From assembly GCA_023375785.1 (NCBI GenBank), contig SZWC01003613.1, forward strand, positions 8,924 to 70,023: a DNA stretch of 61,100 bases, in the 5' to 3' direction. Every line of letters begins with the position of its first letter. The first letter of the stretch is position 1. A program made the translations under genes and the position numbers. Of this stretch, positions 25,187 through 37,775 are shown piece by piece. The notes beneath the pieces were generated by a model that was given only the letters and a program-made list of their open reading frames with translations, made no database searches and was not told the origin of the DNA. The stretch comes from Penium margaritaceum (taxonomy: Eukaryota; Streptophyta; Zygnematophyceae; Desmidiales; Peniaceae).

Positions 25187-25203
25187 AGAGAAAGATGTTC
25201 TCT
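25187..25203. other. Orientation switch of the 20-bp array (A to B)
   Basis: AGAGAA, a five-base centre AGATG, and TTCTCT form a perfect small palindrome exactly where the repeat flips strand. To the left all units read GGTGGAGCAAGCC, and to the right all read CTCTGGCTTGCTCCACC. The transition takes only a few bases, with no foreign sequence between the two orientations. Confidence 0.92.
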
Positions 25204-25920
25204 GGCCTGCTCCACCTTTCTGTGGCCTCTTCCACCTATCTCTTGCACGCTCTACCTTTCTCTGGCTTGCTCCACTGTTCTCTGGCTTGCTCTGCCTTTC
25301 TCTGGCTTGCTCTGCCTTTCTCTGGCTTGCTCCACTGTTCGCTGGCTTGCTCCACCTTCCTCTGGCTTGCTCCCTCTTCTCTGGCCTTCTCCACCTTTAT
25401 CTGGCCTGCTCCACCTTTCTCTTACCTGCTCCACCTTTCTCTGGCCTGCTCCACCGTTGTCAAGCTTGCTCCACTGATCTTCAACTTGGTCTACCATTCT
25501 CTGGATAGCTCCACCGATCTTTGACTTCGTCTACCTTTCTTTGGCCTATTCCACCTTTCTGTCACCTGCTCCACCGTCTTCTGCCTTGCTCCACCTTGTT
25601 CTGGCCTGCTCCAACTTTCTCTGGCCTGCTCCACCTTTTGATGGCCTGCTCCACCTTTTGGCTTGCTCCACCTTTCTCTGGCTTGCTCCACCTTTCTAGG
25701 GCTTGCTCTATCGTTCTTTGGCTTGCCCCTCCATTCTCTGGCTAACTCCCACGTTCTCTTGCTTGCTTGACCCTTCTCTGCCTTGCTCCACCATTCTCTG
25801 GCTTGCTCCACCTGTATCACACTTTCTACGCCTTTCTCAAACTTGCTCAGCCTTTCTCTGGCCTGCTCCATTATTCTTTGGCTTGCTCAACCGTTCTCTG
25901 GCTTGCTCCACTGTTCTCTG

Positions 25921-26120
25921 GCTTGCTCCACTGTTCTCTGACTTGCTCCACCTTGCTCTGGCCTGCTCCACCATTCTCTGGCTTGCGTCACCATTCTCTA
26001 GCTTGCTCCACCGTTCTCTGGCTTGCTCCACTGTTCTCTGACTTGCTCCACCTTGCTCTGGCCTGCTCCACCATTCTCTGGCTTGCGTCACCATTCTCTA
26101 GCTTGCTCCACCGTTCTTTG
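25921..26120 (-). repeat. 100-bp duplication in array B
   Basis: A five-unit block with the variants ACTTGCTCCACCTTGCTC and GCTTGCGTCACCATTC occurs at 25941 and 26041. It is one of several short tandem duplications in this part of the array. Confidence 0.85.
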
Positions 26121-26250
26121 GCTTGCTCTACCGTTCTATGGCCTGCTCCACCGTTCTATTGCCTGCTCCACCTTTCTCTGGCCTGCTCCAACTTTCTCTG
26201 GCTTACTCCACCTTTCTTTGACTTGCTCCACCTTTCTCTGGATTGCTCCA

Positions 26251-26528
26251 CCTTTCTCTGGCTTGCTCCACCTTTCTCTAGCTTGCACCTCCTTTGTCTG
26301 GCTTACTCCACCTTTCTCTGGCTTGATCCAACGTCTGTGACATGATCCACTGTTCTCTGGCTTGCTCCACCGTTCTCTGGCTTGCTCCACCTTTCTCTGG
26401 CTTGCTCCACCTTTCTCTAGCTTGCACCTCCTTTGTCTGGCTTACTCCACCTTTCTCTGGCTTGATCCAACGTCTGTGACATGATCCACTGTTCTCTGGC
26501 TTGCTCCACCATTCTCTGGCTTGCTCTA
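26251..26528 (-). repeat. 139-bp duplication in array B
   Basis: A block marked by GCTTGCACCTCCTTTGTC and CCAACGTCTGTGACATGATC is present at 26281 and 26420. The 139-bp spacing is one base short of seven units because an internal unit carries a deletion shared by both copies. Confidence 0.85.
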
Positions 26529-26532
26529 CCAT

Positions 26533-26695
26533 TCTTTGGCTTGCTCCCAAGTTCTTTGGCTTGATCCATCTTTCCTTTGCTTGCTCCACTTTTCATTGGC
26601 TTGCTCCACCTTTCTTTGGCTTGCTCCCAAGTTCTTTGGCTTGATCCATCTTTCCTTTGCTTGCTCCACTTTTCATTGGCTTGCTCCACCTTTCT
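26533..26695 (-). repeat. 80-bp duplication in array B
   Basis: Four units marked by GCTCCCAAGTTCTTTGGC and CATCTTTCCTTTGCTTGC are repeated in tandem, with markers at 26546 and 26626. Confidence 0.85.
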
Positions 26696-26920
26696 CTGGC
26701 TTGTTCTACCATGCCCTGGCTTGCTCCAGAGTTCCCTTGCTTACTCCACCGTACTCTGCCTTGCTCCACCTTTCTCTGCCTTGTACTACTTTTCTCTGGC
26801 TTGCTCCACTGTTTTCTGGCTTGCTCCACCATTCTTTGACTAGCTCCACTGGTACATGGCGTGCTCTACCGTTCCCTGGCTTGCTCCACCCTTCTCTGGC
26901 TTGCTCCACCATTCTCTTGC

Positions 26921-27046
26921 TTGCTCAACCGTTCTCTGTCTTGTGCCACTTTTCTTTAGCTTGCTCCACCTTTCTCTGGCTTGCTCAACCGTTCTCTGTC
27001 TTGTGCCACTTTTCTTTAGCTTGCTCCACCTTTCTCTGGCTTGCTC
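26921..27046 (-). repeat. 60-bp duplication in array B
   Basis: Three units marked by GTCTTGTGCCACTTTTC are duplicated exactly, with a spacing of 60 bases. Confidence 0.85.
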
Positions 27047-30000
27047 TGCCTTTATCTGGCTTCCTCAACCTTTCACGGCTTGCTCCACCTTTCTATGGTC
27101 AGCTGCACCATTATCTGGCTTGTTCAACATGTCCCTGGCTTGCTCCACTTTTCTCTGGCTTTCTCCACCTTTCCTTGGATTTCTCCATACTTCTCTGGCT
27201 TGCTCAACCTTTCTCTGGCTTGCTCCACCGTCCTCTGGCTTGTTCCTTATATCTTTGGCTTGCTCATTCGTTCACTGGCTTGCTCCTCCTTTATCTGGCT
27301 TGCTCCACCTTTTCCTGGCTTGCTCCACCTTTATCTGGCTTACTCCACCTTTCTCTGGCTTGCTCCACCTTTCCCAGGAATGATCCACCTTTCTCTGGCT
27401 TGATCCACCTTGCCCTGACTTACTACAGTGTTCTCTGGCTTGCTCCACCATTCTCTGGCTTGCTCTACCATTCTCTGGCTTGCTTTACGTTCTCTTGCTT
27501 GCTCCACCATTCTATGGCTTGCGCCCTCTTTCTCTGGCTTGTTCCACCTTTCTTTGGCTTGCTCCACTGTTCTCTGGCTTAATACTCCCTTCTCTGGCTT
27601 GCTCCCCCGTTCTCTGCCTTGCTCCACTGTTCTCTGGCTTGCCCGACCATTCTCTGGCTTGCTAAACAGTTCTTTGGCTTGTTCCACCATTCTTGGACTT
27701 GCTCCACAGTTCTTGGGCTTGCTCCACGTTTCTTTTGCCTACTCTACCGTTATGTGGCCTGCCCCATCTTTCTCATGTTTCCTCCACCTTTCTCTGGCTT
27801 ACTTCACCTTTCTCTAGCTTGATCGACCTTTCTCTAGCTTGCTCCACCTTTCTCTGGCGTGTTCCACCTTTCTTTGGATTGCTCCACTGTTTTCTGACCT
27901 TCTCCACCTTTCTCAGGCCTGCTTCACCTTTATCTGGCTTGCTCTACCTTTCTCTGGCTTGCTCCAGCTTTCTTTAGCTTGCTCCACCTCCTTTGGCTTG
28001 CACTTACTTTTTCTGGCTCAATCCACCGTTCTCTGCCTAGTTCCACCGTTCTCTGGCTTGCTTTACCGTTCTCTGACTTGGTTCACGGTTCTCTGGATCG
28101 CTCGACTGTTCTCAGACTTGCTCCACCATTCTCTGGATAACTCCACAGTTCTCTGGCTTGCTGCACCTTTCTCTGGCTTGCTCTATCCTTCTCTAGCTTT
28201 CTCCACCTTTCTCTGGCTTGCTCCACATCTCTCTGGCTTGCTCCACCTTTCTCTGTCTTGCTCCACCCTTCTCTGGCTTGCTCCACCTTTCTCTGGCTTG
28301 CTCCACTGCTCGCTGGCTCGCTTAACCTTTCTCTGCCTTGCTCCACTGTTCTCTGGTCTGCCTCACCTTTCTTTGGCTTGCTCTACCTTTTCCTCGCTTG
28401 CTCCACCTTTCTCTGGCTTGAACCACCTTTCTCCGGCTTGCTCCACCGTTCTGTGGCTTGCTCCACTGTTCTCTGGCTTGCTCCATCTTTCTCTGCCTTG
28501 CTCCACTGTTCTTTGGTTTTCTCCACTGTTCTCTAGCTTTCTCCAGGGTTCTCTGGCTTGCTCCACTGTTCCCTGGCTTGCTCCACCTTTCTCTGGCTTG
28601 CTTCACTGTTCTCTGGCCTGCCCCATCGTTCTCTGGCCTGCTCCACCATTCTCTGGCTTGCTCCAACGTTCTCAGTATTGCTCCACTCTTCTCTGTCTTG
28701 CTCCACCATTCTCTGGCTTGCTCCACCGATCTATGGCTTACTCCATAATTTTCTGGCTTGCTCCATTGTTCCCAGGCTTGCTCGACCGTTATGTGAATTT
28801 CTCTATCGTTCTCTAGCTTGCTCCATCCTTCTCTGACTTGCTCCACAATTCCCTGGCTTCTTTCACCTTTCTCTACTTTGCCACATCGTTCGCTAGCTTT
28901 CTCCACCGTTCTCTGGCTTGCTCCATGTTTCTCTGGCTTGCTCCTTCCGTTCCCTGGCTTGTTCTATCTTTCTCTGGCTTGCTCCACCATTCTCTGGCTA
29001 ATCCACCATTCTATGAATTGCTTCTCCTTTCTTTAACTTGCTCCACCCTTTTCTGGCTTGCGCCACCTTTCTCTGGCTTTCTGCACTTGTCTCTGTCTTG
29101 CTCCACCTTCCAGTGGCTTGGTCCACGGTTTTCTATCTTGATCCATGTTTCTCTGGCTTGCTCCATCTTTGTATGGATTTTTGCACCTTTCACTAGCTTG
29201 CTCCATCTTTCTCTGGCTTGCTCCACCTTTCTTTGGCTTGCTCCACTTTTTTCTGGCTTTCTCTACCTTTCTTTGGCTTTCTCCACCATTCTCTGACTTG
29301 ATCCACCTCTTATTGGCTTGATCCAACCTTCTCTGGCTTGCTCCAACTTCCTCTGGCTTACTCCACCTTTCTCTGGCTTGCTTACCTTTCTATGGCTTGC
29401 TCCACCGTTCTCTGACTTGCTCTTCCTTTTACTGTCTTGCTCCACATTTCTCTGTCTTGCTCCACCTTTCTCTGGCTTGCTCCACCTTTCTCTGGCTTGC
29501 CCCACCTTTCTCTGGCTTTATCCACCTTTCCCTGGCTTGCTCCACCTTTCTTTGGCTTGCTCCACCTTTCTCTGGCTTGATCCACTCTTCTTTGGCTTGC
29601 TCCACCTTTCTCTGGCTTGATCCACTCTTCTTTGGCTTGCTCCCCCGTTCTATGGCTTGCTCCCCCGTTCTTTGGCTCTCTCCACTGTTCTCTGGCTTGC
29701 TCCACCTTTCTTTGGCCTGCTTCATCATTCTCTGACCTGTTCCACCTTTCCCAGGCCTGCTCCACCTGTCTCTGGCTTGCTCCACCTTTCTCTGGCTTGC
29801 TCAACCGTTCTCTGGCTTGCTCCACCATCCTCTGGCTTGCTCCACCGCTCTCTGGGTTGCTCCACCATTTGCTTGCTTGGTTTGCCTTTCTCTGGCTTGC
29901 TCCACTTTTCTATGGATTTCTCCACCTGTCCATTACTTGCTCAACCTTTCTCTGGCTTGTTCTACCATTCTACGGCTTGATCAACCTTTCTCTGGATTGC

Positions 30001-30986
30001 TCCACCATTCTCTGGCTTGCTCCACCTTTTCCTTGCTTCCCCAACTTTGCTCTGGCTTTCTCCAGCTTTCCATGGCTTGCTCCACCTTTCTTTGGATTTC
30101 TTTACCTTTCTCTGGCTTGCTCCACCTTTCTCTGGCTTGCTCCTTATTTCTCTGGCTTGCTCATCATTTCTTTGGCTTGCTGCACCTTTCTCTGTCTTGC
30201 GCCACCATTCTCTAACTTGGTCATCCGTTCTCTAGCTTGCTCCACCTTTCTCTGGCTTGCTCCACCTTCCCTGGCTTGCTCCACCTTTCTCTGGCTTTCT
30301 CCACCTTTCCCTGGCTTGCTCATCCTTTCTTTGGCTTGTTCCACCGTTCTCTGGCTTGCTCCACCTTGATATGGCTTGCTCCAGCTTTCCCTAGCGTACT
30401 GCACTGTTCTCTGGCTTGCTCCAACCTCCTCTGGCCTGCTCAACCTTTCTCTGGCTTGCTCAACCGTTCTTGGACTTGCTGCACCTTTCTCTGGCTTGCT
30501 CCACCATTCTTGGGCTTGCTCCATGTTTCTCTAGTTTGCTCCACCTTTCCCAGGCTTGCTAAACCTCTCTCTGGCTTACTCCACCTTTATGTGGCTTGCT
30601 CCAACTTTCCCTGACTTGCTCCATCTTCCTCTGGCTTGCTCCACCATTCCCTTGCTTGCTGCAGCGTTCTATTGCTTGCTCCATCTTTCTCTGGACTGCT
30701 CCACCATTTTCAGGCTTGCTCACATTTCTCTGGCTTGCTCCACCTTTCCCTTCCTTTATCAACCTTTCACTGGCTTGTTCTACCTTTCTCTGGCTTGCTC
30801 CACCGCTCGCTAGCTTGCTCCACCTGTGTATGGCTTTCTCCACCTTCCTTTTGTGTGCTGTACCTTTCTCTTGCATGTTCCACCTGTCTCTAGCTTGCTC
30901 CACCTTTCTCTGGCTTGCTCCACCGTTCTCTTGCTTTCTCAATCTTTGTTTGCCTTACCCCACCGTTCTATGGCTTGCTCCATCTT

Positions 30987-31134
30987 NNNNNNNNNNNNNN
31001 NNNNNNNNNNNNNNNNNNNNNNNNNNNNNNNNNNNNNNNNNNNNNNNNNNNNNNNNNNNNNNNNNNNNNNNNNNNNNNNNNNNNNNNNNNNNNNNNNNNN
31101 NNNNNNNNNNNNNNNNNNNNNNNNNNNNNNNNNN
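30987..31134. other. Assembly gap (148 N)
   Basis: A run of N lies inside array B, with the same 20-bp family on both sides. Confidence 1.
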
Positions 31135-31730
31135 TTTCTTCGGCTTGCTCCACCATTCTGTAGCTTGCTCCACCTTTCTCTGGCTTGCTCCACCTTTCCC
31201 TGTCTTTCCTTACCTTTTTCTGGCTTGCTCCACCTTTCTCTGGCTTGCTCAACCTTTCCCTGGCTTGATCCATCTTTCCCTGGCTTGCACCTCCTTTCCA
31301 CGGCTTGCTCTACGATTCTCTGTCTTGCTCCACCGTTCTCTGGCTTGCTGTACCTTTTCCTGGCTTGCCCCACCTTTCTCTGGCTTGATCCTCCTTTCTC
31401 TGACTTGCTCCATCTTTCTCTGGCTTGCTCTACCTTTCTGTGGCTTACTCGACCTTTCTCAGGCTTGCTCCACCTTTCCATGGATTTCTCCACCACTCCC
31501 TAGCTTGCTCCACCGATCTCTGGCTTGCTCCACCCTTTTCTGGCTTGCTGCACCGTTCCCAGGCTTGCTCCACCTTTTATGGCCTTTTCCACCTTTCACT
31601 GGCTTGCTCCATCTTTCTCTGGCTTGCTCCACCTTTCTCTGGCTTGCTCCAACTTTCCCTGGCTTGCTCCACCTTTCTCTGGCTTGCTCCACCTTTCTCT
31701 GGCTTGCTCCACCTTTCCCTGGCTTGCTCT

Positions 31731-31858
31731 ACCTTTCTTTGGATTGCTCCACCTTTTCCTGGCTTGCTCGACCTTTCTGTGGCTTGCTCCACCTTTCTTT
31801 GGATTGCTCCACCTTTTCCTGGCTTGCTCGACCTTTCTGTGGCTTGCTCCACCTTTCT
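31731..31858 (-). repeat. 60-bp duplication in array B
   Basis: Three units marked by GGATTGCTCCACCTTTTCC and GCTCGACCTTTCTGTGG occur twice in tandem, at 31741 and 31801. Confidence 0.85.
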
Positions 31859-34718
31859 CTGGCTTGCACCACCTTTATCTGGCTTTCTCCACCGTTTTCT
31901 TTCTTGATCCACCTTTCTCCTGCTTTGTCCACCTTTTCGCTGGCTTGCCTCACCTTCCTCTTGCTTGATCCACCATTCTCTGGCTTTCTCCACCGTTCTC
32001 TGGCCTGCTCTACAGTTCTCTGGCTTGCTCAACTGTTCTCTGGCTTGCTCCACCGTTCTCAGGCTTGCTCAACCGTTCTCTAGTCTGCTCCACCGCTCTC
32101 TGGCCTGCTCCACCGTTCACTGGCTTGCTCCGCCCTTCTTTGGCTTGATCCACCGTTCTCTTGACTGCTGCACTGTTCTCTGGCTTGCTCCACCATTCTG
32201 TGGTTTGCTCTGACGTTCTCTGGCTTGCTCCACCATTCCCTGGCTTGCTCCGATGCTCCCTGGCTTGCTCCACCGTTCTCTGAATTGCACCATCATTCTC
32301 TAGCTTGCTCCACTATTGTCTGGATGTCTCCAATGTTTTCTGGCTTGATCTACCGTTCTCTGGCTTGCCCACAGTTCTCTGGCTTGCTTACCGTTCTTTG
32401 GCTTACTCTACCAATCTCTGGTTTGCTCTACCATTTTCTTGCTTACTCCACCGTTCTCTGGCTTGCTCCACCTTTCTCTGGCGTGCACCATCGTTCTCTG
32501 TCCCACTCCACCTGTTTCTGGCGTGCTCCACATTTCTCTGGCTTGCTTCACCTTTCTATGGCTTGCTCCACCTTCTTCTGGCTTGCACCACCCTTCTCTG
32601 GCTTGCTCTACCGTTCTCTGGCTTGCTCGACCATTCTTTGGCTTGCTCTATCTTTCTCTGCCTTGCTCCACCGTTCTCTGGCTTTCTCCACTGTTCTGTA
32701 GCTTGCTCCATGGTTCTCTGGCTTGCTCCACTGTTCCCTGGCTTGCTCCACCTTTCTCTGGCTTGCTCCACCGTTCTCTGGCCTAGTCCATCGTCCCTGG
32801 TTTGCTCCACCATTCTCTGGCTTGCTTGACCGTTCTCAGCATTGCTGCACTGTTCTCTGGCTTGCTCCACCATTCTCTGGCTTGATGCATCAATTTGTGG
32901 CTTGCTCCACCATTCTCTGGCTTGCTCCATTGTTCCCTGGCTTGCTCCACCGTTCTCTGAATTGCTCTATTGTTCTCTAGGTTGCTGCACCGTTCTCTGG
33001 CTTGCTGCGCCGTCCACTGGCTTGCTCCACCCTTTCTCTAGCTTGCACCATCATTCTCTGGCTTGCTCAACCATTGTCTGGCCTGCTCCACAGTTCACTA
33101 GCTTTCACCACCGTTCTCTGGCTTGCTCCACCATTTTCTGGCTTGCTCTACCGTTTTCTGGCTTGCTCTACCATTCTCTGGCTTGCTCCACCGTTCTCTG
33201 GCTTGTTCCACCTTTCTCTGGCTTGCACCATTGTTCTCTGACTTACACTTCCTTTTTCTGGCTTGCTCCACCTTTCTCTGGCTTGCTCCAAGTTTCTATG
33301 GCGTTCTCCACCTTTCTCTGGCTTGCTCCACCTCTATCAGGCTTGACCCACCTTTCAGTGGCTTCCTCCACTGTTCCCTGTCTTGCTCAACCTTTCTCTA
33401 GCTTGCTCCATCTTCATGTGGCTTGCTGCACCTTTCACTAGCTTGCTCCATCTTGCTCTGGCTTGCTCCACCTTTCTCTGGCTTGCTCCACCTTTCTCTG
33501 GCNCACCTTTCTCTGGTTTGCTCCACCTTTCTCGGACTTTCTGCACATGTCCCTGGCTTGCTTCTCCTTTCTCTGTCTTGCTCCACCTTTCTCTGGCTTG
33601 ATCCACTGTTCATTGGCTTGCTCCACCGTTCTTTGGCTTGCTCACCCGTTCTGTGGCTTGCTCCACCGTTATCTGCCTTGCTCCATCATTCTCTGAACTT
33701 CTCCAGCATTTTCTGGCTTGCTCCACCATTCTCTGGCTTGCTCCACTGTTCTTTGGCTTGCTGCACGTTTCTTTGGCCTGCTTCACCGTTCTCTGACCTG
33801 TTCCACCTTCCCCAGGCTTCTCCACCCGTCTCTGGCTTGCTCCACCGCTCTCTGGCTTGCTCCCCCGTTCTCTGGCTTGGTCCACCGTTCCCTGGCTTGC
33901 TCCACCATTCTCTGAATTGCTCCACCATTCTCTGGCTTGCTCCACCTTTCTCTGGCTTGATCCACTGTTCTTTGGCTTGCTCCACCTTTCTATGGCCTGC
34001 TTCACCATTCTCTGACCTGTTCCACCTTCCCCGGGCTTCTCCACCTGTCTCTGGCTTGCTCCACCTTTCTGTGGCTTGCACCACCTTTCTCTGGCTTACT
34101 CCACCGTTCTCTGGCTTGCTCCACCGTTTTCTGGCTTGCTCCACCGTTTTCTGGATTGCTCCACCATTCTCTTGCTTGGTCTACCTTTCTCTGGCTTGCT
34201 CCACCTTTCTCTGGCATTGTCCACCTTTCCATGACATGCTCAACCTTTCTATGGCTTGTTCTACCATTCTCTGGCTTGCTCCAGCATCCTTTGGCTTGCT
34301 CTACCATTCTCTAGCTTGCTCCACCTTTCTTTGGTTTGCTCCATCTTTTCCTGGCTTGCTCCATCTTTCTCTGGCTTGTTCCACCATTTTCTGGCTTGCT
34401 CCACCGTTCTCTGGCTTGCTCCACTTTTCTCTGGCTTACTGCACTTTGCTCTGGCTTTCTCCAACTTTCCCTCGCTTGCTCCACCTTTCTCTGGCTTACC
34501 CCACCTTGCTTTAGCTTGCTCCACTGTTCTCTGGCTTGCTCAACCTTTCTCCGGCTTGCTCCATCTTTCTCTGGCTTGCTCTACCTTTCACTGGCTTGCT
34601 CCACCTTTCTCTGGCTTGTACTACCTTTCTCTGGCTTGCTCATCTGTTTTCTGGCTTGCTTCAAATTTATCTGGCTTGCTCCACATTCCCTGGCTTGCTT
34701 CACATTTCTCTGGCTTTC

Positions 34719-37700
34719 TACTTGCTAGTTGATAATTAGTATTCCCAAACCATTGTTTTCCCCTCTGACCATTTGTGACTTGTAATATGAGTTGTGAATG
34801 TTGACCCATCATTGTGGAATTCTTTGATCATGATCAGTGANATATGCATACATTGGCCGGTCACTGTACATGGTAGCCACACCGTGCCACAACTTGTTGA
34901 AGGTCTTTGTACTTGCTAGTTGACACCTAGTGTTCCCAAACCATTCTTTCCTCCTCTGACCATTTGTGACTCGTATTATGAGTTTTCAACTTTGACCCAT
35001 CATAGTGAAATTCTTTGATCATGGTCAGTGACATATGCATACTTTGGTAGGTCATTGTTCATGGTAGCCACACCATGCTTCTACTAACTGAAGGTATTTT
35101 TACTTGCTAGTTGATAAATAGAATTCCTAACCCATTATTCAGCATCTAAATATTTGTGACTAGTATGATGGGTTTTCAACGTTGACCACACCTAGTAAAA
35201 TTCTTTGGTCTTGATTAGTGACATTTGCCTACTTTGGTTGGTCATTGTGCATGGTAGCCAGACTGTGCCACTACGTTCTGAATACCTTTGTACTTGCTAG
35301 TCAATAACAAGTATTCCCAAACCATTGTTTCTCCCTCTGACCATTTGTGACTTGTGTTATGAGTTTTCAATATTGACCACAAATAGTGAAATTTGTTCGG
35401 TTATGATAAGTGGCATACACCTACGTTGGTTGGTCATTATTCATGGTAGCCACACCGTGCCACTACTTATTAAAGGTATTTGTATTTTCTAGACAATACC
35501 TGGTGTTCCCAAACCATTGTTCGTTCTTTTTACCATTTGTGACTCGTATTATGAGTTGTAAGTGTTGGCCACACATAGTGGAACTCTTTGGTCGTGAGCA
35601 GTGACATATGCCTACTTTGGTTGGTCATTGTGCATGGTAGCCACACCGTACCATTGCGTATTGAAAAGGTCTTTCTACTTGCTAGTTTATAACTAGTATT
35701 CCTAAACCAATTTCCCCCTTTTGACCATTTGTGACTTGTATTCTGAGTTGTTGATGTTGACCACAGAGAGTGAAATTCTTTGGTCATGATAAGTGACAAA
35801 TGTCTACTTTGGCTGGTCATCGTGCATGGTAGCCAGAGCGTGCCACTACTTGCTGAATACCTTTGTACTTGCTAATGGATAACTAGTATTCTCAAACCAA
35901 TATTTCTCCCTCAAACCGTTTGTGACTCGTTTTATGGGTTCTCAACGTTGACCACAGATGGTGACAATCTAAGGTTATGATCCGTGAACATGCCTACTTT
36001 GGTCGGTCATTGTGCATGGTAGCCACACCTTGCACTACCTAGTGAAGTTCTTTGTACTAGCTAGTTGATAACTAGTATTCCCAAACCATTGTGACCCGTA
36101 TTTTGAGATGTCAATGTTGACCCATCATAGTAAAATTCCTTGGTCATGGTTAGTGCAATATGCCTACTTTGGTTGGTCTGTGTGGACTGTAGCCATACCG
36201 TGCCACTACTTATTGAATGTCTTTGTACTTACTAGTTGATAACCAGTATTTCCAAACTTTTGATTCCCCCTCTGACCATTTGTGACTCGTTTCATGAGTT
36301 GTCAACGTTGGCCCCCCATAATGATATTGTTTGGTCATTATCAGTGACCTATGGCTACCTTGGTTGGTCCTTGTACATGGCAGCCACACTGTACTGCTTC
36401 ATATTGAAGGTGTTTGTACTTGCTAGTCAATAAAAAGTATTCTCAACCTATTGTTTTCCCCTCTGACCCATTTGTGAATTGTAAAATGAGATGTCAATGC
36501 TGACCACACATAGTGATATTCTTTGGTCATGATCAGTGACATATGCCTACTTTGGTTGGTCATTGTGCATAGCAACAAGACCGTGCCACTAGTTCTTGAA
36601 GGTTTTTGTACTCTTTAGTCAATAACCAGTCTTTCCAAACCATTGGTTCTCCCCCTGACCATTTGTGACTTGTACTATGACTTGCCAACATTGACCACAC
36701 GCAGTGGAACCCTTTGGTCATGGTAAGTGACATACACCTACTTTGGTTGGTCATTGTGCATGGTAGCCACACCATGCAACTATGTATTGACGGTTGTTGT
36801 ACTTGCTAGTTGATAACTAGTGTTTCCAAACCATTGTTTCCCCCTCTGACCATTTGTGACTCGTTTTACGAGTTGTGAACATAGACCCATCATATTGTAG
36901 TTATTTGATCATGGTTAGTGACATATGCCTACTTTCGATGGTCACTGTTCACAGTATCCAAACCGTGCTACTACTTATCGAAAGGTATTTTTACTTGCTA
37001 GTTGATAAATACTATTTCCAAACCATTGTTTCTCCATGTGACAATTTGTGACTCTTGTTATGGGTTATCCACGTTTACCATACCTAGTAGAATTATTTGG
37101 TCATGGTCAGTGACATATGCCTACATTGGTTGGTCATTGTGCATGGCAGCCACAGCGTGTCACTACTTGTTAAAGGTCTTTGTACTTGCTAGTTGATACC
37201 TAGTGTCTCCAAACCATTGTTTCCCCTTTGACCATTTGTGACTCGTGTTATGAGTTGTCAACAATGAACACACACAGTCAAATCATTTGGTCATGGTCAG
37301 TGACATATCCCCTCAGACCCTTTTTGACTCGTATTATGAGTAATGAACGTTGAACCATCATAGTGAAGTTATTTGGTCATGATCAGTGAAACATGCCCTA
37401 TTTGGTTGGTCATTGTGCATGGTAGCCACACCGTGCCACTACGTATTGAGTATATCTGTACTTGTTAGTTGATAACTAGTAGTACCAAACCAATGTTTCT
37501 CCCTCTGATCATTTATGACTTGTTTTATGAGTTGTCAACGTTGACCACCCATAGTGAAATTCTTTGGTCATGGTCAGTGCCATATTCCTACTTTGGTTGG
37601 TCATTGTGCATGCTAGCCACACCGTGCCACTACTTATTGAAGGTCTTTGTACTTGCTATTTGATACCCAGTGTTTTAACACCATTGATTCCCCCCTTGAC

Positions 37701-37775
37701 CATTTGTGACTCGTTTCATCAGTTGTCAACATTGGCCACACATAGTGAAATTCTTTGGTCATGGTCAGTGACATA
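34719..37775 (+). repeat. 190-bp satellite, plus orientation, left part (about 16 monomers)
   Basis: Monomers of about 190 bases repeat head to tail. The marker ACTTGCTAG falls at 34911, 35102 and 35292, and a diverged copy at 35484. Recognisable landmarks in order are CTAGTTGATAACTAG (a hairpin with arms CTAGTT and AACTAG, perfect at 36061-36075), CCATTTGTGACTCGT, GTCAACGTTGACCACAC, GGTCATGGTCAGTGACATATG and GGTTGGTCATTGTGCATGG. Monomers differ from each other at many positions, and some are truncated (near 37310). Single N at 34841. No coding function is indicated. The monomer length is in the range of nucleosome-scale centromeric or pericentromeric satellites, but location is not known. 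Confidence 0.93.

Larger units (their letters stand above)
12000..25197 (+). repeat. 20-bp minisatellite, purine-rich orientation A (about 660 units)
   Basis: The unit is GGTGGAGCAAGCCAGAGAAC, with common variants ending AAAG or AATG and with AAGC-AAGAG or AAGC-TAGAG in the middle. About three quarters of the plus-strand bases are purines across 13 kb. Three units (60 bases) encode a 20-residue pattern like Met-Glu-Gln-Ala-Arg-Glu on plus. The minus strand gives Leu-Ala-Cys-Ser-Thr hydrophobic repeats up to 551 codons. These come from a unit with few stop codons and are not a gene. Nested 60-bp, 180-bp and about 3.8-kb periodicities lie inside and are listed separately. Confidence 0.96.
25198..34718 (-). 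repeat. 20-bp minisatellite, orientation B (about 470 units)
   Basis: This is the same family as the array to the left but inverted, with plus-strand unit CTCTGGCTTGCTCCACCTTT. Variants (CCGTT, CCATT, CTGTT; GCCTGC, GACTTGC) interrupt the consensus. Long plus-strand frames (for example 495 codons at 30596-32083, including N) are again a product of the unit. The markers used to recognise the 3.8-kb super-repeat in array A were not seen here in reverse complement, so this is not a simple mirror copy of that array. It contains a 148-base gap and single N at 33503. Confidence 0.96.

Noticed and set aside
1856..25197. CRISPR array
   Set aside because: The units are directly adjacent with no unique spacers, and no cas genes are present.
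25198..34718. Block B as an exact mirror copy of block A (one large palindrome)
   Set aside because: The rare variants that mark the 3.8-kb super-repeat in A were not seen in reverse complement in B, so the two arms share the family but not the detailed order of variants.
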